NCBI GenBank assembly: GCA_019112785.1
Contig: DXIQ01000058.1
Coordinates: forward strand, 1 to 64,000
Reading direction: 5' to 3'
Length of the DNA stretch: 64,000 nucleotides
Origin: Candidatus Blautia stercorigallinarum
Lineage (GTDB): Bacteria; Bacillota; Clostridia; Lachnospirales; Lachnospiraceae
Both the position numbers and the translations under genes were made by a program. Shown here piece by piece: positions 7,979 through 17,397 of the stretch (within the stretch, counting starts at the first letter, position 1; each line of letters opens with the position of its first letter). A model generated the notes under the pieces. The model was not told the origin of the DNA and did not search any database. It saw only the letters and a list, made by a program, of their open reading frames with translations.

Positions 7979-9319
7979 ATGAAGAAAAGTATGTTTAAGG
8001 ACATTTTGATCACAGGATTTGCCATGTTTGCCATTTTTTTCGGCTCTGGAAACCTGATATTTCCGCCTCAGGTAGGGCTGCTTTCCGGTGAGCATGTATT
8101 CTGGGCAATTGGAGGTCTGGCTATTTCTGCCATCCTCTTCCCTATGCTGGCAGTAGCGGCAGTGGGAAACGTGGGGTATGGAATCCAGGATATGATGAAG
8201 CATGTAACAAGCTGGTGGCATTACCTGTATATGGGTCTGGGACTTCTGGTAGTTATTTTCGGAACCATTCCCAGGTGCGGAGGGGTAGCTTACGAGACCG
8301 GATTTGAAGGGATCTTCGGATCTCTTCCTGTGTATGCCAGAATTATCTTCCTCCTTCTTTTCTTTGGGATATCTTACTATTTTGCCATGAATAAGTCTAA
8401 TGTCATTGACCGGATCGGTAAATATCTGACACCGATCCTTCTCATTACTCTGCTGGTAGTGATCCTTCTGGCCATATTCCGGCCTCTGGGACCGGTCCAG
8501 GGAGGAACCCAGGCAAGCGGGCAGGAAGCCTTTCTCAGTGCTTTCCTCACCGGATATAATACAGGAGATGTAGGAACGGGAATTATCTGTGCTGGAATTT
8601 TTATTGCGGCTTTTCAGCAGAAGGGCTATACCAAAAAAGAAGAGTACCGGAAAATGATGTTTGGGATTATTGTTATTGGATTCCTTCTTTTGTTTATTGT
8701 ATACAGCGGCTTAGCCTATCTGGGAGCCCAGGGAGGAAATGACTATCCTGCAGATGTGGATACCACTTATCTTCTTACTGATCTGGTGAGAAGGCTGGCA
8801 GGTACAGGGGGAAGTGTTGTGCTGTCCCTGGCTGTGATCTTTGCCTGCCTGACTACGGCGGTGGGAATGATCGCTACCACTGGTCAGTGGGTGGAAGACT
8901 GGACAAAAGGAAAAGTTTCTTATAAGCTGGCTTCTCTGGTGATCACCATTGCCATTTTCCTGGTATCTTCTACAGGAGTAAGCAATGTGCTGACTATTTC
9001 CGGTCCGATCTTTACCATTATCTTCCCAATGTCTGTGGTCATGATGATCCTGGGATTGTTTAAAAAGTTTGTGCCTAATGACGGAGCCTGGAAAGGAGCG
9101 GTGATCGTATCCGCAGTCATGTCTTTGTTTGACGCATTAAATGTGGCCCAGTCTTCCGGACTGATCCCGATAGACGTATCCGGCATTATGAATATTATTT
9201 ATATGATCCCCTTTGCTGGACAGGGCTTTGCCTGGGTAGTGCCTACGATCATCGGATTTCTGGTGGGAGCGGTAACTTATAAGGTAACGGGGAAGGAAAG
9301 TGTTCCCTATGCGATATAG
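7979..9319 (+). CDS. brnQ: Branched-chain amino acid transport system II carrier protein (LIVCS family)
   Basis: MFAIFFGSGNLIFPPQVGLLSGEHVFWA...; multi-TM, BrnQ signatures. Confidence 0.95.
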   Translation: MKKSMFKDILITGFAMFAIFFGSGNLIFPPQVGLLSGEHVFWAIGGLAISAILFPMLAVAAVGNVGYGIQDMMKHVTSWWHYLYMGLGLLVVIFGTIPRCGGVAYETGFEGIFGSLPVYARIIFLLLFFGISYYFAMNKSNVIDRIGKYLTPILLITLLVVILLAIFRPLGPVQGGTQASGQEAFLSAFLTGYNTGDVGTGIICAGIFIAAFQQKGYTKKEEYRKMMFGIIVIGFLLLFIVYSGLAYLGAQGGNDYPADVDTTYLLTDLVRRLAGTGGSVVLSLAVIFACLTTAVGMIATTGQWVEDWTKGKVSYKLASLVITIAIFLVSSTGVSNVLTISGPIFTIIFPMSVVMMILGLFKKFVPNDGAWKGAVIVSAVMSLFDALNVAQSSGLIPIDVSGIMNIIYMIPFAGQGFAWVVPTIIGFLVGAVTYKVTGKESVPYAI

Positions 9320-9345
9320 GAGATAAATGGAGGTACGGTACATAA

Positions 9346-10953
9346 ATGAACGCTTGTATTTACGAAAACGGAAAAATCTTCACATCAGATAAGGAAAATC
9401 TGTATGCAGAGGCCATGCTGACAGAGGAGGGAGTTATCCGGAAAGTTGGCAGCAGGGAAGAAGTAGAAAAGCTGGCCCCTCAGGGCTGTGAAAGGGTAGA
9501 TCTTCAGGGAAGCCGGGTGATACCGGGGTTTGTAGACGCCCACATGCATCCCCTTATGCTGGCGGATTACAGCCGGCAGATATCGGCTCTGCCCCCAAAG
9601 ATCCATTCCATTGAAGAACTGATCCAGGCAGTACGTGAAAAGAGAGAAGCGCAGGGACCGGGAAAATGGTGTCTCGGCTGGGGATATGACGAAGGAAAGT
9701 TTGCTGAGCGCCGTTCTATCACCCGGTGGGATCTGGATAAGGGCTGCAGTGATTCCCCGGTGTCTATTGTACGGACCTGCGGTCATATCCGCTGCGTCAA
9801 CAGCAAAGCTCTGGAGATGGCAGGAATTGACCGGAATACCCCGGACCCTGAAGGAGGGGAGATCGAACGGGACGAAAATGGTGAACCTACAGGAGTCCTA
9901 AAGGAAAATGCCAGAAATCTGGTCACACCTTTTATGCCTCCGGAAAATCGGGAAGAAGCAGTGGAAAATCTGACAGAGCTGGGAAAACTTCTCACTTCTC
10001 AGGGAATTGTAGCTGTGACGGATATGGGAAATCTGGACGAAGGGGACAATTACCTCTTGTACCAGGAGGCAGTCCGGAAAGGTTTTCTCCAGGAAGTGGG
10101 TGTTTACTATATGTGGGATTTCTTTATGGATAAAGAAGATTTCCAGATTCCTGAGGAACGTTTTAATAAGAAACAGCAGATTTTTGTTTCCGGTCTGAAA
10201 CTGATCGGAGATGGAAGCGTTTCAGGAAAGACCGCCTGGATGGCAGAACCTTATCTGGATTCTGATTCCTGTGGAATTTCCGTATGCAGTGACCGTCAGA
10301 TGGAAACTGCTGTTGATTTCTGTAAGAAAAATCACTGTCAGCTTTCCATGCATGCTATGGGAACGAAAGCCATTGAAAGAGTGGTAGACCGGGCCGTCAG
10401 AGAAGAAAAGTGGAATCAGGGTCCGGAACCTTATGTCCGGGTAGAGCATATCACCCTTCCTTCAGAAGACAGCATTGAAAAGGCAGCCGCACATGGAATC
10501 GGTTTTGTGACACAGCCTATCTTTCTTTATGCAGAGATTGAAAGTTATCTGAAAAACCTGGGAACCGAGAGGATGAAGACTTGTTACCCGATCCGCCATC
10601 TGCTGGATAAAGGAGTAAAGCTCTGCTTATCCACAGACGCTCCGGCTACCTCCTGGGCGGTTCCTTCGGACCCTTTCCCCAATATAAAAGGAGCAGTAAC
10701 CCGGAAGGCCTGGGACGGCACGGATTGCGGAAAAGACCAGGCCATTGGTATAGAGACAGCCCTGATCCTTTATACAAAGGAATCTGCGGAAATGGTGGGA
10801 TTTGACAGGCTTGGCCAGTTAAAAGAAGGATATAAGGCAGATTTTCTTATCCTTGACCGGGATATCCTGGAAATTCCTCCGGAAGAGATCGATCAGGTCA
10901 GCGTGGCGGAAACGTATATTAATGGCCGCTGTGTATATAGAAAAAACAAATAA
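9346..10953 (+). CDS. Amidohydrolase family protein (YtcJ-like)
   Basis: RVIPGFVDAHMHPLMLADYSRQISALPP...CLSTDAPATSWAVPSDPFPNI...GYKADFLILDRD. Confidence 0.92.
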   Translation: MNACIYENGKIFTSDKENLYAEAMLTEEGVIRKVGSREEVEKLAPQGCERVDLQGSRVIPGFVDAHMHPLMLADYSRQISALPPKIHSIEELIQAVREKREAQGPGKWCLGWGYDEGKFAERRSITRWDLDKGCSDSPVSIVRTCGHIRCVNSKALEMAGIDRNTPDPEGGEIERDENGEPTGVLKENARNLVTPFMPPENREEAVENLTELGKLLTSQGIVAVTDMGNLDEGDNYLLYQEAVRKGFLQEVGVYYMWDFFMDKEDFQIPEERFNKKQQIFVSGLKLIGDGSVSGKTAWMAEPYLDSDSCGISVCSDRQMETAVDFCKKNHCQLSMHAMGTKAIERVVDRAVREEKWNQGPEPYVRVEHITLPSEDSIEKAAAHGIGFVTQPIFLYAEIESYLKNLGTERMKTCYPIRHLLDKGVKLCLSTDAPATSWAVPSDPFPNIKGAVTRKAWDGTDCGKDQAIGIETALILYTKESAEMVGFDRLGQLKEGYKADFLILDRDILEIPPEEIDQVSVAETYINGRCVYRKNK

Positions 10954-10973
10954 AATATGAGGGAGAGAAGAGA

Positions 10974-12068
10974 ATGTTTACATTACCAAAATATTATGAA
11001 CCAGATTTTTCGTCAGAGCCGCTGAAAAACGCGCCGGATGCCAAATGGGAGGAAGCGGCAGCAGACGGAGTCGCTCCGGAGAATTACCACAGTACATCTA
11101 TGTATCCGGAGTATTTTAAGATCAACGGGAAATGGATGCTGCCGGAAAAATCCCGCATGGATTCCAGTGTAGTATATGACAAGGACGGAACTTTAAAAGT
11201 GGTGGAAAACAGGAATCTGAAAAAAGGAGACCGGGTGATCCTGGGAAGAACGGAAAAGGGAGAAGAGGGGATCTATCTTCACACCACAGGATTTGAAAAT
11301 CCGGAAGAAACCCAGAAGGATCAGTTTGTGTTCCGTCAGGGAAGAAGCCGGGAGACTTCTTATGCCAGAGACTATGACAGACTTTTTGAACTGCTGAATT
11401 ATGAGCGGGAACATGGGAATATCCTCTGGGTCATGGGACCGGCTTTTGCTTTTGATGCTGATGCCAGAAGAGCTATGGAAGCTATGGTGGAAAACGGCTA
11501 TGTGGACGGTCTTATGGCAGGAAATGCCCTGGCTACCCATGATCTGGAAGGGGCCATGTTCCATACAGCTCTGGGGCAGGATATTTATACTCAGAAGTCC
11601 CATCCAAACGGTCATTACAATCATCTGGATGTGATCAACCGGGTGAGAAAAAGCGGATCTATCCCTCAGTTTATAGAAGATTATAAGATTGACAACGGCA
11701 TTATGTACAGCTGTGTGAAAAACAAGATCCCATTTGTTCTTACAGGCTCTATCCGGGATGACGGACCACTGCCGGAGGTGATCGGAAATGCCTATGAGGG
11801 ACAGACGGCTATGCGTCAGATGGTGGAAAAAGCCACTACTGTGATCTGTCTGGCTACTATGCTCCACACTATCGCCACAGGGAATATGACACCTTCCTAT
11901 ACTGTAACCGCTGAGAAGGAGATCCGTCCGGTTTTCCTCTATACAGTAGACGCTGATGAATTTGTGGTGAACAAGCTTCTGGACAGAGGCAGTCTTTCTG
12001 CGACCACTATTGTGACCAATGTGCAGGATTTCATTATGCTTACAGTAAAGGGGCTGGGAATCCTTTAA
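10974..12068 (+). CDS. Archaeal-type ornithine cyclodeaminase-like / LOR-SDH family (TIGR00300-like) protein
   Basis: NILWVMGPAFAFDADARRAMEAMVENGYVDGLMAGNALATHDLEGAMF...HYNHLDVINRVRKSGSI...GIMYSCVKNKIPFVLTGSIRDDGPLPEVI...MLHTIATGNMTPS. Confidence 0.75.
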   Translation: MFTLPKYYEPDFSSEPLKNAPDAKWEEAAADGVAPENYHSTSMYPEYFKINGKWMLPEKSRMDSSVVYDKDGTLKVVENRNLKKGDRVILGRTEKGEEGIYLHTTGFENPEETQKDQFVFRQGRSRETSYARDYDRLFELLNYEREHGNILWVMGPAFAFDADARRAMEAMVENGYVDGLMAGNALATHDLEGAMFHTALGQDIYTQKSHPNGHYNHLDVINRVRKSGSIPQFIEDYKIDNGIMYSCVKNKIPFVLTGSIRDDGPLPEVIGNAYEGQTAMRQMVEKATTVICLATMLHTIATGNMTPSYTVTAEKEIRPVFLYTVDADEFVVNKLLDRGSLSATTIVTNVQDFIMLTVKGLGIL

Positions 12069-12150
12069 AACATATCTTGACTTTGGAGCGGCTCTGTGTT
12101 AAATTCCTAGTTGTTTGATGAAGAGTTATGAAGAATGTTTGCCGCCGGGT

Positions 12151-12204
12151 AACGCCTGATCCATTCCGATAGGCCTTAGAAGGAATGGAGCCAGGCGTTT
12201 TTTT
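12151..12204 (+). terminator. Intrinsic terminator
   Basis: AACGCCTG-at-CCATTCC...GGAATGG-ag-CCAGGCGTT-ttttt. Confidence 0.88.
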
Positions 12205-12274
12205 GTGGGATAAGACCGGCGGGACAAGTAAAACTTCGGAGAAAAAGACAGAGATTACAGGAGGATTTCAGAAA

Positions 12275-12772
12275 ATGTTCGGAGAAATGAGAAGAAAAAA
12301 ACAGGCTCTTCCTTTGGAGGCCTGTGAGAAGATCCTGGAAAGGGGAACCTCAGGTGTATTGGCTTTGGAGGGAGAGGAAGGTTATCCTTATGCCGTTCCC
12401 CTCAGTTATTATTACGAGAAGGGAAAGATTTTCTTTCACTGCGGGAAAAGGGGATATAAGATAGAAGCCTTAAAACGGAATGAAAAAGTTTCTTTCTGTG
12501 TTATTGACCAGGATCAGATCATACCGGAAGAATATACCACCTATTTCCGCAGCGTGATCGTTTTTGGAAAGATCCGTATTCTGGAAGGAGAAGCGGAAAA
12601 AAGAAGGGCCATTGAAAAGCTTGCCCTGAAATATGCCCCGGAAGAACCGGAGGAGAAAACAAACAGAGCCATTGACCGGGAGTTTTCTCCTCTGTGTATG
12701 CTGGAACTTTCTATAGAACATATCAGCGGTAAAGAAGCTATTGAGCTGGTAAGAGAAAATAGAGAAAGATAG
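12275..12772 (+). CDS. Pyridoxamine 5'-phosphate oxidase family (FMN-binding split-barrel) protein
   Basis: GTSGVLALEGEEGYPYAVPLSYYYEKGKIFFHCGKRGYKIEALKRNEKVSFCVI. Confidence 0.9.
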   Translation: MFGEMRRKKQALPLEACEKILERGTSGVLALEGEEGYPYAVPLSYYYEKGKIFFHCGKRGYKIEALKRNEKVSFCVIDQDQIIPEEYTTYFRSVIVFGKIRILEGEAEKRRAIEKLALKYAPEEPEEKTNRAIDREFSPLCMLELSIEHISGKEAIELVRENRER

Positions 12773-12791
12773 AAAGGATGATCCTTTCCGG

Positions 12792-13421
12792 TTACAGTTT
12801 TTCCGGCGTATTTTGCGGGGATGGATTCTTTTTAGAGACAGTCTGGCGTCCGTCACAGATCAGGAAGCTTTCCAGACCTGCCTTGATAAAATGGTCTATG
12901 GCCTGCTGGATTTCCTGCCAGTTTGTACATTTGTTTTTCAGCATTCGTTTATTAATAGCCAGACAGCCGTTCATCTGAAAATAAAGGACAGCCTCCGCCT
13001 GCTCAAAGGTAAGGAGGCTGTTCTGCATAAGATGGGTGACAAATTCTTCTTTGGACAGTTCGCAGAGCTTCTCCAGGAGCCGGGAAGAAGCCACATCATC
13101 AAAAAACAGGACCTGAAGCCGCGTATCTTCCTGAACTTTCCGGCAGAAAGGATAGGTACAGCCCAGTTTTTCCGGGCAGAGCACATGATCAAGTATGCTG
13201 GAAGTGTCTGTGATCACATCATTCAGCAGATCATCCAGCACGTCATCTATATCATAATAATGAAGATAAAAGGTTCCCCGGTTGATCTCTGATATGCGGC
13301 ATATTTCGGTTACTGTGATCTTGGAGAAAGGTTTTTCCTCCAGAAGAGTCAGAAAAGAGTCTTTAATGGTCTGCCGGGTATATCTGGTGCGGCGGTCTGT
13401 AACTTTCATTTTATTTTTCAC
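12792..13421 (-). CDS. TetR/AcrR-family transcriptional regulator
   Basis: RYTRQTIKDSFLTLLEEKPFSKITVTEICRISEINRGTFYLHYYDIDDVLDDL. Confidence 0.94.
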   Translation of the reverse strand: MKNKMKVTDRRTRYTRQTIKDSFLTLLEEKPFSKITVTEICRISEINRGTFYLHYYDIDDVLDDLLNDVITDTSSILDHVLCPEKLGCTYPFCRKVQEDTRLQVLFFDDVASSRLLEKLCELSKEEFVTHLMQNSLLTFEQAEAVLYFQMNGCLAINKRMLKNKCTNWQEIQQAIDHFIKAGLESFLICDGRQTVSKKNPSPQNTPEKL

Positions 13422-13599
13422 ATAAAATCCCCCTGTTCATAGACAATTTTTAAAATCTGTTGAGAAACATGGCAAATCTGTAAATCTGATCATTGTATTC
13501 TTTTGAATTTTATTATAATATCCATACTGTAAGAAAATCAACAACATGTTCAGTAAAATATATCCCTTATAAGGAAAATAGAGACAGGAGGAATGAATT

Positions 13600-14370
13600 A
13601 TGGGACATATTATTGCAGTATCCGGAAAAGGCGGCGTGGGTAAGACTACACTGTGCGGGCTTTTAATCCAGTATCTCTGTGAGACAGGTAAAAAGCCGGT
13701 GCTGGCTGTGGACGCAGACGCCAATTCTAATTTAAATGAAGTTCTGGGCGTAGAGACAGGAGTTACTCTGGGAGAACTGAGAGAAGAGATTGAACGGGCA
13801 GGTACGGATCCGAAATATAAGATTCCGGCTGGGATGACAAAAGCAGAATATCTGGAAGCCCGTATGATGGATGCTGTCACAGAGGAAGATGACTACGACC
13901 TGATGGTCATGGGACGTTCCCAGGGACAGGGGTGTTATTGCTTTGTAAACGGTCTGGTACAGACCCAGGTACAGAAACTCCAGAGTCATTATCCTTACAT
14001 TGTGGTGGATAATGAAGCGGGAATGGAGCATATCAGCAGAGGAATCCTGCCGGCAATGGAGATCGCCATCCTGGTCAGCGACTGCTCCAGGAGAGGCGTC
14101 CAGGCAGCAGGGAGGATTGCCAGACTTATGAAAGACCTGAATTTTCATCCGAAGAAAACAGGACTGATCGTCAATCGGGCGCCTCAGGGCAAACTGGACC
14201 AGGGAACTCTGGAAGAAATTAAAAACCAGGGCCTGGAGCTTCTGGGTGTAGTGCCTCACGACGATATGGTATATCAGTATGACTGTGACGGAAAGCCAAC
14301 CGTGCAGCTGCCAAAAGATTCACCCGTGCGGACAGCGCTGAAAGAGATCATTGAGAAGCTGGGATTATAA
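13600..14370 (+). CDS. CooC-like / MinD-ParA superfamily ATPase
   Basis: MGHIIAVSGKGGVGKTTLCGLLIQYL deviant Walker A; VVDNEAGMEHISRGI typical of CooC-type nickel-insertion ATPases. Confidence 0.88.
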   Translation: MGHIIAVSGKGGVGKTTLCGLLIQYLCETGKKPVLAVDADANSNLNEVLGVETGVTLGELREEIERAGTDPKYKIPAGMTKAEYLEARMMDAVTEEDDYDLMVMGRSQGQGCYCFVNGLVQTQVQKLQSHYPYIVVDNEAGMEHISRGILPAMEIAILVSDCSRRGVQAAGRIARLMKDLNFHPKKTGLIVNRAPQGKLDQGTLEEIKNQGLELLGVVPHDDMVYQYDCDGKPTVQLPKDSPVRTALKEIIEKLGL

Positions 14371-14395
14371 GATATAAAGTAAGGCGGACATGGGA

Positions 14396-14440
14396 GCATG
14401 CTCACCGCTTGTCTTATTGTCTGCAGAAATTAAAATAAAA
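14396..14440. repeat. Dispersed extragenic repeat, partial copy C (3' end only)
   Basis: gcatgctcaccgcttgtcttattgtctgcagaaattaaaa aligns with gcatgtacgcttggctcgttgcctgcagaaataaaaa of copy A. Confidence 0.55.
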
Positions 14441-14453
14441 TATAGGAAATCTA

Positions 14454-14509
14454 TTGCAATTATCGAGTGTCGATATTATACTGAAAGTAGGAAATATCGA
14501 CACTCGATA
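14454..14509 (+). promoter_or_regulatory. Promoter with perfect 17-bp inverted repeat flanking the -10 (candidate PadR operator)
   Basis: TTGCAA 14454-14459, 17 bp, TATACT 14477-14482; TATCGAGTGTCGATATT 14461-14477 versus AATATCGACACTCGATA 14493-14509. Confidence 0.8.
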
Positions 14510-14553
14510 GTTTGTTTTAAGGGAAAGTTTTTTCGGAGAACGGGGGTGTTCTT

Positions 14554-15741
14554 ATGAGAAGAAAAGTAATATTTGGAAATTTCCGTTATAGGGAATGTGA
14601 TAATCTTGCCTTATATCTGGAGAAGATGGCCCGGCAGGGCTGGATCTTCAAAGACTGGCGTTTGGGAATGGTATTTGAAAAAGAAGAACCTCAGAATCTG
14701 GAATATGCAGTGGAGGTGTTCTCAGAAGGAAACGAAAATGACACAAAACCGGAACCTGAAACAGAGGAGTTTGTCGTATACTGCCGGGAGGCCGGCTGGG
14801 AGCTGGTAAGCAGCAGAAAGAAACTTTGCATTTTTCGGAAAATTTATCAGGATGCGGCCCCTATTATGGAACCGGAGGAACGGTATAGAAATATCAAAAA
14901 GGCAGAGAGAGAATCCGGAGGAAGGTGGGCGATTTTTATCTGTATTCTGGGACTGAGCATGCTAAATGGCCTGCGGACAAACAATCCCGGGGAATGGATC
15001 TTTGACAATCTGGAACTGGCTCTTTGGATCACTTTGTTTTGTCTGTTTATCCATAAACTGATCTGGTTCCTGGATTTCCGGTATTGGACGGGCAGAGCAC
15101 GTCGGGCTTTGGATATGGGAGCAGAGCCTTTTTACGGAAAAGAAGGAGAGTGGATCTATTTTTGGATACAGATCAGGTGGCTTTTCCCTTATCTTATAGC
15201 TCTGGTATATCTGACGCTTACATTTTTTGCCGGAGACGAGATAAGCGGCGGGTTACTGCTTACAATTTTTATTGTGGTGGTACTATATAAAGGCTGGATG
15301 GGGCTGCTGAAGCCACAAAGATATCGCCATGAAATGGCTTTTATGATGATCATCCTGATTCTTCCTGTGATGGTTTATGGACTATGGCTGGGACTGGTGC
15401 CGGCGGCGCCTAAGGAAGAAGAAAAGATTGAAACAGCCTATGGAGGAGGAACTGTCTCAATAGAGGAAGATAAAAGGGGAATCATGGGAAGAGCGGTTAC
15501 TTATGAGATTACTCCTGCAGATCCTTCACTGCTGCCGGAGGAAAGCGTTACCTGCGAATTATACGAAACGTCTCATACATGGTTGCTGAACAGGATGGAA
15601 GAACTGTGGGAAAAAGAAGAAACAGGGAAAGAAATACTGATACGACAGCAAAATACGTTGATACGCATATTCGGGGCAGATCAACTGGATGAAGACCAGA
15701 TCCTTTTTATCCGGCAGGTCCTGAAGCTTCAGAAGATCTAA
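14554..15741 (+). CDS. DUF2812 domain-containing membrane protein (second copy)
   Basis: FRYRECDNLALYLEKMARQGWIFKDWRLGMVFEKEEPQNLEYAVEVF; same layout as 6457..7827. Confidence 0.85.
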   Translation: MRRKVIFGNFRYRECDNLALYLEKMARQGWIFKDWRLGMVFEKEEPQNLEYAVEVFSEGNENDTKPEPETEEFVVYCREAGWELVSSRKKLCIFRKIYQDAAPIMEPEERYRNIKKAERESGGRWAIFICILGLSMLNGLRTNNPGEWIFDNLELALWITLFCLFIHKLIWFLDFRYWTGRARRALDMGAEPFYGKEGEWIYFWIQIRWLFPYLIALVYLTLTFFAGDEISGGLLLTIFIVVVLYKGWMGLLKPQRYRHEMAFMMIILILPVMVYGLWLGLVPAAPKEEEKIETAYGGGTVSIEEDKRGIMGRAVTYEITPADPSLLPEESVTCELYETSHTWLLNRMEELWEKEETGKEILIRQQNTLIRIFGADQLDEDQILFIRQVLKLQKI

Positions 15742-15800
15742 TAATGGGGAACATTAACACCCTGTGAAAGAACGTCTGCCTGAAAAGGAGGCTTTAAAGA

Positions 15801-16130
15801 ATGGCAAGAGAACAGTTTCAGACATTGACAGAACCTATGTATTATATCCTGCTGGCCCTTACCGAGGAATGCTGCGGGGTGGATATTATGGAAAAGGTCC
15901 GGAAGATTTCCGGCGGCAGAGTAAAGGTAGGGCCGGGGACTTTGTATGCTATGCTGTCAAAATTTGAAAAAAACCAGATCATACGGCTCACCGGTGAAGA
16001 AAACCGGCGGAAATCCTATATTATTACAGATGTGGGAAAAGAAATGCTTTTAGAAGAATATGAAAGACTGCGGATCATGGCAGAGGACGGCAGAGTATAT
16101 ATAGAAAATATGAAAAACCGGCAAAAATGA
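15801..16130 (+). CDS. PadR-family transcriptional regulator (second copy)
   Basis: MAREQFQTLTEPMYYILLALTEECCGVDIMEKVRKISGGRVKVGPGTLYAML; close to the 6141..6476 product. Confidence 0.94.
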   Translation: MAREQFQTLTEPMYYILLALTEECCGVDIMEKVRKISGGRVKVGPGTLYAMLSKFEKNQIIRLTGEENRRKSYIITDVGKEMLLEEYERLRIMAEDGRVYIENMKNRQK

Positions 16131-16201
16131 AAATAAGATTGTGGCAATGGGAAGGATATGATAGAATGTCCAAAAATGCAGAAAGAGAGAGGAATTAAAG
16201 A

Positions 16202-16741
16202 ATGGGGCACTTTTATTATGTAAGACATGGACAGACTGTATGGAATGTGGAAAATAAGATCTGCGGCGCAACAGATATCCCCCTTACACCTCTGGGATAT
16301 GAACAGGCAAGAGAACTGGGAGAGGAGATCCTGCGCCAGGGTCTGAAGATCGATAAAATCTTATATTCACCCCTGATCCGGGCAAAGGAGACTGCCAGAC
16401 AGATTTCTGAGGCAGCAGGAATACCTATGGAAGAGGAAATCCGGCTGAAAGAGCAGAATTTCGGTATGTATGAGTCTACGCCCAGAGACGGAGCAGAATT
16501 TAAAAAGGCAAAGGAAAATTTTGTCTCCAGCTATGGAGGAGGAGAGTCTATGCTGAAGCTCTGCCAGAGGATATACAATCTGCTGGATGATCTGAAGGAA
16601 CGTTCCGATAGAGAAACCGTCCTGCTGGTGGCCCACAACGGGATCGCAAGGGCTGTGCACTCCTATTTTTATGATATGACCAATGGAGAATTTGCGGCTT
16701 TCGGCATGAAAAACTGCCAGATCCGAAGATACGATTTTTAA
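16202..16741 (+). CDS. Histidine phosphatase family protein (phosphoglycerate mutase-like)
   Basis: FYYVRHGQTVWNVENKICGATDIPLTPLGYEQA...LLVAHNGIARAV. Confidence 0.94.
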   Translation: MGHFYYVRHGQTVWNVENKICGATDIPLTPLGYEQARELGEEILRQGLKIDKILYSPLIRAKETARQISEAAGIPMEEEIRLKEQNFGMYESTPRDGAEFKKAKENFVSSYGGGESMLKLCQRIYNLLDDLKERSDRETVLLVAHNGIARAVHSYFYDMTNGEFAAFGMKNCQIRRYDF

Positions 16742-16757
16742 GAAGAAAGGGAAAAAG

Positions 16758-17228
16758 ATGAAACTTTTAATTAAACAGCGGGTGTTTTCCTGGACAGACA
16801 CATTTGATATTTATGATGAAGAGGGGAATGCGAAATATTTTGTAAAAGGAGAATTTCTGTCTCTTGGCCATAAGCTTCATGTCTATAACAGCAAAGGAGA
16901 GGAAGTTGGACTGGTACGGGAGAAGCTTTTCCAGCTGCTGCCGGTTTTTGAGATTGTGATCCATGGTCAGGAAATGGGGCGTATCCAGAAAAAACTGACT
17001 TTTCTCAAGCCCAGATATGAAATTGATTATAAAAACTGGAAGGTACAGGGAGATTTTCTGGAATGGAATTATGATGTGACGGATGAGCTGGGCGTGGTAG
17101 TACATATCGCGAAAGAACCGCTGCACTGGGGAGATACTTATGTCCTGGATTTTGCCAGTGAGGAAGATGAGCTTCCGGGGCTGCTGACAGTGATCGCCAT
17201 TGATGCGGCCAACTGCCAAAACCAGTGA
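16758..17228 (+). CDS. LURP-one-related / tubby-like family protein
   Basis: MKLLIKQRVFSWTDTFDIYDEEGNAKYFVKGEFLSLGHKLHVYNSKGEEVGLVREK. Confidence 0.85.
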   Translation: MKLLIKQRVFSWTDTFDIYDEEGNAKYFVKGEFLSLGHKLHVYNSKGEEVGLVREKLFQLLPVFEIVIHGQEMGRIQKKLTFLKPRYEIDYKNWKVQGDFLEWNYDVTDELGVVVHIAKEPLHWGDTYVLDFASEEDELPGLLTVIAIDAANCQNQ

Positions 17229-17397
17229 TAAAAAATCCGATAAAACTTGACAAGTTCCGCTTTTTAGGTATAAACTGTAATAAGTTTATTGCGATAAAAA
17301 GGTGAAGTGATACAAGGGTGTATGGACTTTATTGGTGTCATATGCCCTTTTTGCTTATCTTTCTGCCGCAGAGAAAGTTAAAGGAGGGAGTACAAAA

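Noticed and set aside
12185-12274. Upstream ATG for the PNPOx-family protein
   Set aside because: This ATG lies inside the terminator hairpin at 12151-12204; ATG 12275 fits the domain start.
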